Shown piece by piece: positions 8,998 to 16,956 of a stretch of 64,000 nucleotides of DNA. Location: assembly GCF_900236475.1 (NCBI RefSeq), contig NZ_LT963352.1:7303001-7367000 (forward strand), read 5' to 3'. The notes under the pieces are model-generated. The model was not told the origin of the DNA. It made no database searches and saw only the letters and a list, made by a program, of their open reading frames with translations. Within the stretch, counting starts at the first letter, position 1, and every line of letters begins with the position of its first letter. Both the position numbers and the translations under genes were made by a program. The DNA is from Streptomyces chartreusis NRRL 3882. Lineage in GTDB: Bacteria; Actinomycetota; Actinomycetes; Streptomycetales; Streptomycetaceae.

Positions 8998-9543
8998 ATG
9001 AGCCAGGCGCAGGACCACGAGCAGCCGGGGGCGAACGGGCCCGCCGTGCCGCAGACCCGCACTGCACGCCACCGCCGGATCGTGGACATCCTCAACCGGC
9101 AGCCCGTGCGGTCGCAGAGCCAGCTGGCGAAGCTGCTCGCCGACGACGGGCTGAGTGTCACGCAGGCGACGCTCTCCCGGGACCTGGACGAGCTGAACGC
9201 GGTGAAGATCCGCAACACCGACGGAGACCTGATCTACGCGGTGCCGAGCGAGGGCGGTTTCCGCACGCCGCGCGCGCCGCTGGGCGGGTCGGCGAAGGAG
9301 GAGCGGATGCGGCGGTTGTCGCAGGAGCTGCTGATCTCCGCGGAGGCTTCGGCGAACCTCGTGGTCCTGCGGACTCCTCCGGGGGCCGCGCAGTTCCTGG
9401 CGTCGGCGATCGATCAGGCCGAACTGCACGACATCCTGGGGACGATCGCCGGTGACGACACGTTGCTGCTGATCAGCCGGAACCCTGACGGGGGGCAGGC
9501 GCTGGCCGACCATTTGCTGAGGCTGGCGCAGAACGGGCACTGA
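8998..9543 (+). CDS. argR: Arginine repressor ArgR
   Basis: A 181-residue regulator: a disordered start, an N-terminal winged helix (SQLAKLLADDGLSVTQATLS, with Ser-Arg in the recognition helix) and a C-terminal trimerisation and arginine-binding domain (GTIAGDDTLLLI). The ATG at 8998 is preferred because it follows the argD stop by 7 bases and gives a usual family length. As the last gene of the operon it is likely autoregulated through the argC promoter boxes. It should also act on the argG promoter 6 kb downstream. Confidence 0.93.
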   Translation: MSQAQDHEQPGANGPAVPQTRTARHRRIVDILNRQPVRSQSQLAKLLADDGLSVTQATLSRDLDELNAVKIRNTDGDLIYAVPSEGGFRTPRAPLGGSAKEERMRRLSQELLISAEASANLVVLRTPPGAAQFLASAIDQAELHDILGTIAGDDTLLLISRNPDGGQALADHLLRLAQNGH

Positions 9544-9600
9544 GCACGCAGTGGGGGTTGCCGGTGGTGGTCGTGTGCGGGTGGGCTGTGGCCGGTCACG

Positions 9601-9659
9601 CAGTTCCCCGCGCCCCTGAGTCACCCAGCTGCGGGCAATCGTGCCGCTGAGGGCGGCAC
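9601..9659. repeat. Dispersed Streptomyces-type intergenic repeat with terminator hairpin
   Basis: CAGTTCCCCGCGCCCCTG (9601-9618) is the reverse complement of an element also found at 18408-18435 and 25176-25206. It is followed by a 32-base block (9628-9659) nearly identical to 41565-41596. Within the latter, GTGCCGC (9641-9647) pairs with GCGGCAC (9653-9659). It sits between the convergent ends of argR and apbE and probably acts as a bidirectional terminator. Confidence 0.65.
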
Positions 9660-9725
9660 CCGTCCCAAAGAGAGCGGCACCCCGCCGGCGCGGGTGCGCG
9701 ACCCGACCCCGCCTCAGCCCCCCAC

Positions 9726-10529
9726 TCACCCCAGCCTCGCTGCCAACCCTCCGGTGCAACGCACCTCATCACCAGCCGTGATGAGCAGGGCCTCCACATC
9801 CGGCAGCGACTCCAGCCAGGCCAGCCCCTCCCGCGACCCCATCGCGAACGCCGCCGTGGCCCAGCAGTCCGCCCACGTCAGCCGAGGCCCCACCACCGTG
9901 ACGGCGACCAGGTCGGTCACGGCCGAACGCCCCGTGCGCGGGTCGACGATATGCGCGCCCCGCTCGGCGGTTCCGGACGTCGCCACGGCCAGTTCGTCCA
10001 GCCCCGCCGCTGAGATCACCGCCGCGAGACCCCCCGGCCGCAGGGGATCCGAAACCCCGACCCGCCACGGCCGCTGCGACCCCGGGACCCCGAGCGACTG
10101 CACGTCACCGCCGCCGTTGACGCTCACCCCGCTCACCCCGGGCACGGCGGCCAACTGCCGCGCCGCCCGCTCGACCGCCCAGCCCTTCACGATGCCGGTC
10201 GGATCGAGCCGGCCCCCGTACGACGTGCTGAACCAGCCGTTGCTCAGCCGCTCCGCCTCGGCGGCCAGTGCGAGCACCTCGGCGACCTCGGGATCACACT
10301 CCTCGACGGTCAGCTCCCCGCGCTGCAGCCGGGAGACCTGACTGTCCTCGCGGTACGTGCTGAACACCTCGTCGACCCGGTGCAGTCCGGCCACGACATC
10401 GTCCACGGCCGCGCGCACGGCGGCCGGTTCCCCGCCGCGGACGTCGAGGGAGAAGACGGTCCCCATCGTCTCCTCCGCATGACGTACCGCGGCGGGAGCC
10501 TGTGCGGAGTCGGCCACCGTGTCAGCCAC
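9726..10529 (-). CDS. apbE: FAD:protein FMN transferase (ApbE family)
   Basis: A 267-residue flavin transferase that moves FMN from FAD onto a Thr of target proteins outside the membrane. Family features: EETMGTVFSLDV near the start, SYGGRLDPTGIVKGWAVERA, NGGGDVQSLG, AVATSGTAERGAHIVDPRTG and the C-terminal FAMG.EG segment. The proposed GTG at 10529 (VADTVADS) lies across the stop of the upstream FMN-binding gene, giving an 8-base overlap and tight coupling to its likely substrate. No obvious signal peptide remains with this start; a lipoprotein or Tat start further upstream is not evident either. Confidence 0.88.
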   Translation of the reverse strand: MADTVADSAQAPAAVRHAEETMGTVFSLDVRGGEPAAVRAAVDDVVAGLHRVDEVFSTYREDSQVSRLQRGELTVEECDPEVAEVLALAAEAERLSNGWFSTSYGGRLDPTGIVKGWAVERAARQLAAVPGVSGVSVNGGGDVQSLGVPGSQRPWRVGVSDPLRPGGLAAVISAAGLDELAVATSGTAERGAHIVDPRTGRSAVTDLVAVTVVGPRLTWADCWATAAFAMGSREGLAWLESLPDVEALLITAGDEVRCTGGLAARLG

Positions 10530-11574
10530 CGGCCTGGTCCAGCGCCGACTGGAGGGACTGCTTGTAGCCGGCGCTGGTGTAGGTGGCGCCGGAGACGGCG
10601 TCGATCTGTGCGTTTCCGGCCGCGACCGCTGCCTGGTTGAGGCGGGGGACGGAGGCGGAGGTGATCTGGTCGCTGCGGCCGCCCTTGGGGGCCTGGACGG
10701 CTTCGGCCTTGGTGATCTTCCCGCCGGCGACGGTGACGCGGACCTGGACCGGGCCGTACTGCGTCTGCGCGACACTGCCCGTGACGGTCTTGGCCTGGGC
10801 GCTGCCCGAACCGGAACTCTGGGAGGAGCCGCCCCCTGCCGGGGCCTTGTCCAGGGCGGACTGGAGGGACTTCTTGTAGCCGGCGCTGGTGTAGGTGGCG
10901 CCCGAGACCGCGTCGATGTCCGCGCTCCCCGCCGCGACGGCCGCTTGGTTGAGGCGGGGGACGGAGGCGGAGGTGATCTGGTCGCTGCGGCCGCCCTTGG
11001 GGGCCTGGACGGCTTCGGCCTTGGTGATCTTCCCGCCGGCGACGGTGACGCGGACCTGGACCGGGCCGTACTGCGTCTGCGCCACGTCGCCGGTCAGCGT
11101 CTGGGCGTCGCCCGAGCCCTGCGCGCCGCCGGCCGAGGCCTTGGCCTTGTCCAGAGCCGACTGGAGGGACTTCTTGTAGCCGGCGCTGGTGTACGTCGCC
11201 CCGGACACGGCGTCGATGTCCGCGCTCTGGGCGGCCACCACCGCCTGGTTGAGGCGGGGCACGGAGCTGGCGGTGATCTGGTCGCTGCGGCCGCCCTTGG
11301 GGGCCTGGACGGCTTCGGCCTGAGTGATCTTGCCGCCGCTCATGGTCAGGCGGACCTGCACCGCGCCGTACTGCGTCTGCGCCGCGTCACCGGTGACCGC
11401 GCCGTTCACGCCGCCCTGCGGGGCCTGCCCGGCGGCCGCGGGCGGGAGCTGACCGCCCGCGGCCTGGGCGGAGCCCGGGTCGGAGGCCGGCTTCAGTGAC
11501 AGCAGCAGCACGATCCCGGAGACGGTGGCTGCGCCGGCGAGCACGGCACGCCGGACGGGGTGAGACTTCCTCAT
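10522..11574 (-). CDS. Secreted or anchored protein with three FMN_bind repeats (multi-flavinylated)
   Basis: A 350-residue protein: an N-terminal hydrophobic anchor or signal (about residues 8-28), an Ala/Pro linker, then three FMN_bind domains of about 80 residues. Each ends in D-A-V-S-G-A-T-Y-T-S-A-G-Y, the NqrC/RnfG-type site where ApbE attaches FMN to Thr. Domains 2 and 3 are so similar that 137 bp (10634-10770 and 10946-11082) are identical, at an offset of 312 bp (104 codons). It lies between apbE and a membrane reductase on the same strand. Inferred role: extracytoplasmic relay carrying up to three covalent flavins. Confidence 0.88.
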   Translation of the reverse strand: MRKSHPVRRAVLAGAATVSGIVLLLSLKPASDPGSAQAAGGQLPPAAAGQAPQGGVNGAVTGDAAQTQYGAVQVRLTMSGGKITQAEAVQAPKGGRSDQITASSVPRLNQAVVAAQSADIDAVSGATYTSAGYKKSLQSALDKAKASAGGAQGSGDAQTLTGDVAQTQYGPVQVRVTVAGGKITKAEAVQAPKGGRSDQITSASVPRLNQAAVAAGSADIDAVSGATYTSAGYKKSLQSALDKAPAGGGSSQSSGSGSAQAKTVTGSVAQTQYGPVQVRVTVAGGKITKAEAVQAPKGGRSDQITSASVPRLNQAAVAAGNAQIDAVSGATYTSAGYKQSLQSALDQAGG

Positions 11575-11614
11575 CGTTTCTCAAGCTCCTGAAGGGCCGT
11601 TGATGTCCCGTCGC

Positions 11615-12997
11615 TCACATCTCGAACGACTCGTGATGGATTCGGCGGGCGGGGACCCCCGCGCCGCGCAGTGCCTCGTACACCGATTGCGCGAAGCCGG
11701 GCGGCCCGCACATGAAGACGTCGTGGCGGTCGATGTCCGGGATCTTGCGCTGGAGGGACTCCGCCGAGATGTCGGGGCGTTCCCCGTCCGGGCTGTTGAC
11801 CGCGTACATCAGCCGGGCGCCCCGCTCGTCGGCGATCTTGGCGAGCTCGCCCCACAGGGCCAGGTCCTGCGTGCTGTTGGCCCGGTAGAGCAGCGTGATG
11901 TCCCCGGCCGCGCCCGGCAGCGTCTCGAACAGGGCCCGCATCGGGGTGATGCCGACACCGCCCGCGACCAGCAGCACCTTGCCGCGGCTGCGGCGCTGCG
12001 CGGTCATCGCGCCGTACGGGCCCTCCGCCCACACCTTGGTGCCGGGCTTCAGCTCGCGCAGCCGGGAGGTGTGGTCGCCGATCGCCTTGACGGTGATCCG
12101 CAGCATGTCCGGGCGGGGGGCCGCCGACAGCGAGTACGGGTGCGAACTGAAGCGCATTCCGGGCGCCTTGAACCGCCAGCGGAAGAACTGGCCCGCCTCC
12201 GCGCCCATCCGGTGCAGCTTGCGCCCGCCGATCAGCACGGACACGATCCCCGGGGTCTCCTCGATGACCGCCTCGACGCGCATGCGGTGCCGCAGGTTCA
12301 GCCGGATCGGGGTGAGGATCCGGTACCAGAGGACGAGCGCCGTCACCGCGCCGTACAGCCCGTACCAGAAGGTCTTCGCGGCGGGTTCGACGGCGAACTC
12401 GTTGCCGGTCGTGATCTGGTGCCAGAACGTCAGGTACACCGACGCGTAGGTGAGCAGGTGCACGTGGTACCAGGTGTCGTACCCGATCAGACGGCGGACG
12501 CCGCCGATCGAGAGGATCCCGATGACGAACAGCAGACCCGTGCCGATGGCGGCCTTGCCCATGTCCGGCAGCTGGTTGATGGAGTCGGTCGTCTGCTGGA
12601 CGATGGCGCCGAGCCCCTTGCCCGCCTGGAGGGCGTAGCCCCACATGGTGAGGAAGACGTGTGCCAGGACCAGGCAGAGCGTGTACCGGCCGGTCATGGC
12701 GTGCCAGCGGGCGACCCGGTCGGTGCCCACCCGCCGCTCCAGCGCGGGCACCCGGGCCATCTGGAGCACCACCAGCGCCATGAGGTAGCCGGCGAGCAGA
12801 CCGGTGATCCGGCCCGCGGCCAGGATCTTGCTCGTGGTGTCCGCGAGGGACGGTGTGTTGTCCCACCACAGCCACAGCACGGCCGCCGCACCCGCCCACA
12901 GGGCGATCAGCAGCGGTACGGCCGGGGAGCGGCGCGGGCGGATGCGGCGCATCGTCTGGCGGCGGGCGGCACGGCCGCCTGCGAGCGTGGTGGTCAC
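11615..12997 (-). CDS. Ferric-reductase-like membrane haem protein with FAD/NAD(P)H reductase domain
   Basis: A 460-residue protein. The N-terminal half has about six membrane helices with His pairs suited to haem b (RWHAMTGRY, LAHVF, WYHVHLLTY and YLTFWHQITTG). The C-terminal half is a ferredoxin-NADP reductase module: FSSHPYSLS binds FAD, VAGGVGITPM the nucleotide and FMCGPPGF closes the site. The GTG at 12997 follows GGAGG with good spacing, unlike the upstream ATG. It would carry electrons from cytoplasmic NAD(P)H across the membrane, plausibly to the flavinylated protein encoded 40 bases downstream and cotranscribed. Promoter must lie between 12998 and 13132. Confidence 0.88.
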   Translation of the reverse strand: MTTTLAGGRAARRQTMRRIRPRRSPAVPLLIALWAGAAAVLWLWWDNTPSLADTTSKILAAGRITGLLAGYLMALVVLQMARVPALERRVGTDRVARWHAMTGRYTLCLVLAHVFLTMWGYALQAGKGLGAIVQQTTDSINQLPDMGKAAIGTGLLFVIGILSIGGVRRLIGYDTWYHVHLLTYASVYLTFWHQITTGNEFAVEPAAKTFWYGLYGAVTALVLWYRILTPIRLNLRHRMRVEAVIEETPGIVSVLIGGRKLHRMGAEAGQFFRWRFKAPGMRFSSHPYSLSAAPRPDMLRITVKAIGDHTSRLRELKPGTKVWAEGPYGAMTAQRRSRGKVLLVAGGVGITPMRALFETLPGAAGDITLLYRANSTQDLALWGELAKIADERGARLMYAVNSPDGERPDISAESLQRKIPDIDRHDVFMCGPPGFAQSVYEALRGAGVPARRIHHESFEM

Positions 12998-13132
12998 GGT
13001 TCCTCCGTGGGGACTTGACCCTTGGCCCACAGATACGTGCCGGGACACGGGAGTGTTCAGCCGTGCACCGAGTCGTGTGCGCGGCTGTGCGCACGGAAGT
13101 GACCGGTGGTAACACTCAGGCGCGCCCGTGCC

Positions 13133-13831
13133 CTAGTAGCGGGTGACGGCGGTGGCCCCGGTCGCCGTCCCGACGGCGATGTGGGGGCGCTTCGCCGGGT
13201 CGGCCCAGGTGAGGATCGTCCGCATCGCGTCCTTCGGCACGGACACACAGCCGGCCGTCGCTCCCCGCCCGACGACATGCAGGAAGATGCCCGCGCCGCG
13301 TCCCCGCACGGGACGCGCGTAGTTGAAGCCGATGACGAGCGCGTGCGCGTACCGCTCGCCGTAGCTGATCAGGTGCTCGGACTCCGCGGCCCGGCAGTCG
13401 GCCGCCCGGGGCTCGGTCCAGCGGTTGTAGGAGCGGGAGTCGTTGTCCTGGCACCACCAGGAGTCCCGGTGCACCCGGCGGTACGGGTACGCCGTCCCGC
13501 GCGGTGCCGCCCTGATGCCGAAGGCGTACGGCAGCCCGTACAGACCCGTGGGTGTCGTGTTCGTGCCCTGCTTGCGGGACGCGCCTTCTGCCAGCCCGTT
13601 CGCTCCGAAACGTGCGGGCGCGGAACCCGCCCGCACCCACCGCCCGTCCCTGAGGTCCCACCAGGTGACCGTGCCCCTCGTCGAGGCCGCCCTCGGGGCC
13701 ACCGCGGTGATCAGCTGGGTGCCGCCGCCGGTGTCCGTCATCCGGGCCGGCAGCGGGGGCGAGGGCGCGGGCGGCCCGGCGCCGAGCACGACGAGGCCGG
13801 AGACGGCGAGGGCTACGGCACCGGGGCGCAT
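13133..13831 (-). CDS. Secreted L,D-transpeptidase-like (YkuD-fold) protein
   Basis: A 232-residue protein with an N-terminal signal peptide (about residues 1-22). The C-terminal half carries FLHVVGRGATAGCVSVP, the His...Gly-Cys arrangement of YkuD/ErfK L,D-transpeptidases, in which Cys forms the acyl-enzyme. The usual S/T-x-G-C-h-N/R is altered (AGCVSV), as in a divergent actinobacterial branch. Expected to act on peptidoglycan outside the cell; amidation or crosslinking specificity is unknown. Its start lies 3 bases after the stop of the next gene on the same strand, so the two are probably cotranscribed. Confidence 0.8.
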   Translation of the reverse strand: MRPGAVALAVSGLVVLGAGPPAPSPPLPARMTDTGGGTQLITAVAPRAASTRGTVTWWDLRDGRWVRAGSAPARFGANGLAEGASRKQGTNTTPTGLYGLPYAFGIRAAPRGTAYPYRRVHRDSWWCQDNDSRSYNRWTEPRAADCRAAESEHLISYGERYAHALVIGFNYARPVRGRGAGIFLHVVGRGATAGCVSVPKDAMRTILTWADPAKRPHIAVGTATGATAVTRY

Positions 13832-13834
13832 GCC

Positions 13835-14422
13835 TCAGACCGTAGAGGGCGGCAGCGGCAACGGCAGCCCGGGTAGTCCGTCCAGGCTGGTCGCGATGTG
13901 CTCCTTCTTGGTGAAGTACTCGCTGAGCGAGGCGTCGTCCTCGCGGGCGAAACGCCTGCCGTGCAGGTCGCGGTCCGCCTCGTACGCCATGAAGGGCACG
14001 GCGTAGCCGCAGGTGTCGCGGACGAGTTCGGCCGTGACGACGATGATCGCGCGCAGCCCGTGCTGTGCCGGGTCGATGTCCGGGAAGTGGCCGAGCAGCT
14101 CCCCGAAACGGGGGTCGTCGCGGAAGACCGGCTCCCCGCGGCCGTGCACCCGGACGATGTTCGGCGGGCCCTGGAAGGCGCACCACATCAGGGTGATCCG
14201 CCCGTTCTCCCGCAGGTGGGCGATGGTCTCGGCGTTGGAGCCGGCGAAGTCGAGGTAGGCCACGGTGTGGTCGTCGAGCACCGCGAACGAGCCCTTGAGG
14301 CCTTTGGGGGAGAGGTTGACCGTGCCGTCGGCGGACAGGGGAGCGGTGGCGGTGAAGAAGACCGGCTGCGCCTCGATGAACGAGCGGAGCCGGCCTTCTA
14401 TGCGCTCATGAGTTTTTCCCAT
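13835..14422 (-). CDS. PNPOx-fold flavin/F420-type protein
   Basis: A 195-residue cytoplasmic protein of the pyridoxamine-5'-phosphate oxidase-like family. The split-barrel start is TATAPLSADGTVNLSPKG and the dimer and cofactor segments are VAYLDFAGSNAETIAHLREN and VRVHGRGEPV. Such proteins bind FMN or F420 and often act on small aromatic or haem-like substrates; no true substrate can be named. The ATG at 14422 (MGKTHERIE) removes a long low-complexity upstream shadow. Probably cotranscribed with the L,D-transpeptidase-like gene. Confidence 0.85.
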   Translation of the reverse strand: MGKTHERIEGRLRSFIEAQPVFFTATAPLSADGTVNLSPKGLKGSFAVLDDHTVAYLDFAGSNAETIAHLRENGRITLMWCAFQGPPNIVRVHGRGEPVFRDDPRFGELLGHFPDIDPAQHGLRAIIVVTAELVRDTCGYAVPFMAYEADRDLHGRRFAREDDASLSEYFTKKEHIATSLDGLPGLPLPLPPSTV

Positions 14423-14522
14423 GCCATCGATTATGGCGCAGTCTTTTGACTGTCTAAGGAATTGCGGGACCCGTGGCCGCCCCGGCCGGCGCTCACACGG
14501 GGCGGCCACAGCGCCTGTCACC

Positions 14523-15473
14523 TCACTTGGTGAGCGTGCAGGCAGCCAGGGAGTCCAGACCGGCCGGCTTCTCGGCCGTGCGGCCGATGGCCGTGGCGAT
14601 GCGGTTGACGGTGGAGATCCGCTTGTCCTCCAGCGGGCCGAGGATGGCGTTCTGGACGAAGTTGGGTCCGCCCTGGCCGACGGTGTCGACGAGGCGCTTG
14701 TTGGCCTCCGCGACCTGCGTGTCCAGCAGCGCCAGGTTGCGGTCGACCTCGGCCTGGGCGGAGGCCGGGATCGCGGGCAGCTGGGAGGCGACGTCCGGGC
14801 AGCTGATCGTGCCGGCACCGGCGTTCCCCGCCTCGCCCGCACCCGCACCCGCACCGGCCTCGGCGCCCGCACCGGCCTCGGCGCCCGCACCGGCCTCGGC
14901 ACCCGCACCGGCCTCGGCACCCGCACCGGCCTCGGCGCCGGCGCCCGCACCGGCTTCAGCGCCCGCACCGGCCTCCTCGCCGGCGCCCGCCTCTCCGCCC
15001 GCGGCCTCGCCCGCTCCGGCGCCGCCGTCGGCGTTGAGCTGGCAGGCGGCGAAGGCCTCCAGCCCCTCCGGCTTCTCGGCGGCACGCCCGATCGCGGTCT
15101 CGATGCGGTTCAGGGCGGCGACGCGCTTGTCCTCCAACGGGCCGAGGATGGCGTTCTGGACGAAGTTGGGCCCGCCCTGGCCGACGGTGTCGACGAGGCG
15201 CTTGTTGGCCTCCTGGATCTGGGTGTCGAGCTGGGCGAGGTTGCGGTCGACCTCCGCCTGCGCCGAGGCGGGGACGGCCGGCAGCTGGCCGGTGACGTCC
15301 GGGCACGTGATGGTGCCGGGACCCGCCAGCGTCCGGGCGTTCGTCCCGCCGCTCCCGGGCGTCTCCCCGGCGAGGGCGAAGCCGGCGATCACCGTGCCGG
15401 ACAGTGCCACCGCGGCGGCGCCGCCGATGAAGCCGACGCGACGCTTGTTGTACTTCGGAAGAGCCCTGGACAT
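14523..15473 (-). CDS. Secreted protein with two copies of an unknown Cys-containing domain and a Gly/Ala/Glu linker
   Basis: A 316-residue protein that I do not recognise functionally. Residues 1-35 form a signal peptide (basic start, hydrophobic core, ending near ALAGE). Domain A (about residues 53-147) and domain B (about 223-315) are close copies: each begins CPDV, contains AQAEVDRNLA, ANKRLVDTVGQGGPNFVQNA and ILGPLEDKR, and ends AAC. The two Cys per copy suggest a disulfide. Between them lies a linker of about 70 residues built from AGAGAE units. The gene is monocistronic and divergent from argG, within a 217-base shared promoter region. Confidence 0.8.
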   Translation of the reverse strand: MSRALPKYNKRRVGFIGGAAAVALSGTVIAGFALAGETPGSGGTNARTLAGPGTITCPDVTGQLPAVPASAQAEVDRNLAQLDTQIQEANKRLVDTVGQGGPNFVQNAILGPLEDKRVAALNRIETAIGRAAEKPEGLEAFAACQLNADGGAGAGEAAGGEAGAGEEAGAGAEAGAGAGAEAGAGAEAGAGAEAGAGAEAGAGAEAGAGAGAGEAGNAGAGTISCPDVASQLPAIPASAQAEVDRNLALLDTQVAEANKRLVDTVGQGGPNFVQNAILGPLEDKRISTVNRIATAIGRTAEKPAGLDSLAACTLTK

Positions 15474-15623
15474 GCGGATGCCTCACTAGGGGTCGGGGGA
15501 TCGTCGGTGTCGAAACGCGGCGCCTGCGTTCGGCGAGAGGTACGCGTAAGCGGTTTCCCGCGTTCAAAGGAGCTGCAAAGTCGTCTCGGCATGGCCGGAA
15601 TCGGGCCCTCGATCCGAGATGCA

Positions 15624-15659
15624 TTGACGAATCATGCAGAGGTCTGCATAATCATGCAG
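15624..15659 (+). promoter_or_regulatory. argG promoter overlapped by two ArgR boxes
   Basis: TTGACG at 15624-15629 and CATAAT at 15647-15652 are separated by 17 bases. ARG box 1 TGACGAATCATGCA (15625-15638) overlaps the -35, and the perfect palindromic box 2 TGCATAATCATGCA (15645-15658) overlaps the -10. Centre spacing is 20 bases, identical to the argC operator, so both promoters should respond to ArgR and arginine. Confidence 0.88.
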
Positions 15660-15690
15660 GTCAGTGTCAGCAGTATGAGGAGAAGAACCC

Positions 15691-16908
15691 GTGACCGAGC
15701 GCGTCGTACTCGCCTATTCCGGCGGTCTTGACACCTCCGTCGCCATCGGCTGGATCGCCGAGGAGACGGGCGCCGAGGTCATCGCGGTCGCGGTGGACGT
15801 CGGCCAGGGCGGCGAGGATCTGGACGTCATCCGCAAGCGCGCCCTCGCATGCGGCGCCGTGGAGGCCGAAGTGGCCGACGCCAAGGACGAGTTCGCCGAG
15901 GAGTACTGCCTCCCGGCGATCAAGGCCAACGCCCTCTACATGGACCGCTACCCGCTGGTCTCCGCCCTGTCCCGGCCGGCGATCGTCAAGCACCTCGTCG
16001 CAGCCGCCCGGAAGCACGGCGCCACGACCGTCGCCCACGGCTGCACGGGCAAGGGCAACGACCAGGTCCGCTTCGAGGCCGGCATCGCCGCCCTCGCCCC
16101 CGACCTGAAGTGCATCGCCCCGGTCCGCGACTACGCCATGACCCGCGACAAGGCCATCGCCTTCTGCGAGGCCAAGGGCCTGCCGATCGCGACCACCAAG
16201 AAGTCGCCGTACTCCATCGACCAGAACGTCTTCGGCCGCGCCATCGAGACCGGATTCCTCGAGGACATCTGGAACGGGCCGATCGAGGACATCTACGAGT
16301 ACACCCAGAACCCGGCCGTCGCGCGCGAGGCCGACGAGGTGGTCATCACCTTCGAGGAGGGCGTGCCGGTCGCCCTCGACGGCGAGCCCGTCACCGTCCT
16401 CCAGGCCGTCCAGCAGCTCAACGAGCGCGCCGGAGCCCAGGGCATCGGCCGGATCGACATGGTCGAGGACCGGCTCGTCGGCATCAAGTCGCGTGAGGTC
16501 TACGAGGCTCCGGGCGCGATGGCGCTGATCACCGCCCACCAGGAGCTGGAGAACGTCACCGTCGAGCGCGAACTCGCCCGCTACAAGCGGGGCGTCGAGC
16601 AGCGCTGGAGCGAGCTGGTCTACGACGGCCTGTGGTTCTCCCCGCTCAAGCACGCCCTCGACGGCTTCGTCAACGAGGCGAACCAGTACGTCACCGGCGA
16701 CATCCGGATGACCCTGCACGGCGGCCGCGCGGTCGTCACCGGCCGGCGCTCCGAGCAGTCGCTGTACGACTTCAACCTCGCCACCTACGACACGGGCGAC
16801 ACCTTCGACCAGTCCGCCGCCAAGGGCTTCATCGACATCTACAGCCTGTCCTCGAAGATCGCGGCACAGCGTCAGCTGCGGAAGCAGCACGACGGGAACC
16901 CGGCGTAG
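15691..16908 (+). CDS. argG: Argininosuccinate synthase
   Basis: A 405-residue ATP-dependent ligase joining citrulline and aspartate. AYSGGLDTS near residue 9 is the ATP pyrophosphatase P-loop; HGCTGKGNDQVRFE and the later SPYSIDQN block are family signatures. The GTG start follows GAGGAGAA with normal spacing. It is followed after 48 bases by argH with no promoter-like or ARG-box sequence between, so the two form an operon under the ARG-box promoter upstream. Confidence 0.97.
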   Translation: MTERVVLAYSGGLDTSVAIGWIAEETGAEVIAVAVDVGQGGEDLDVIRKRALACGAVEAEVADAKDEFAEEYCLPAIKANALYMDRYPLVSALSRPAIVKHLVAAARKHGATTVAHGCTGKGNDQVRFEAGIAALAPDLKCIAPVRDYAMTRDKAIAFCEAKGLPIATTKKSPYSIDQNVFGRAIETGFLEDIWNGPIEDIYEYTQNPAVAREADEVVITFEEGVPVALDGEPVTVLQAVQQLNERAGAQGIGRIDMVEDRLVGIKSREVYEAPGAMALITAHQELENVTVERELARYKRGVEQRWSELVYDGLWFSPLKHALDGFVNEANQYVTGDIRMTLHGGRAVVTGRRSEQSLYDFNLATYDTGDTFDQSAAKGFIDIYSLSSKIAAQRQLRKQHDGNPA

Positions 16909-16956
16909 GCATATAAAGGTCCGCGTCACATCCGAACCTCTCTAGGAGCAACGCAA

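Noticed and set aside
14421..15731. Plus-strand open frame opposite the duplicated secreted protein and running into argG
   Set aside because: Antisense shadow dominated by Arg/Thr/Gly; it crosses the argG promoter and start in another frame.
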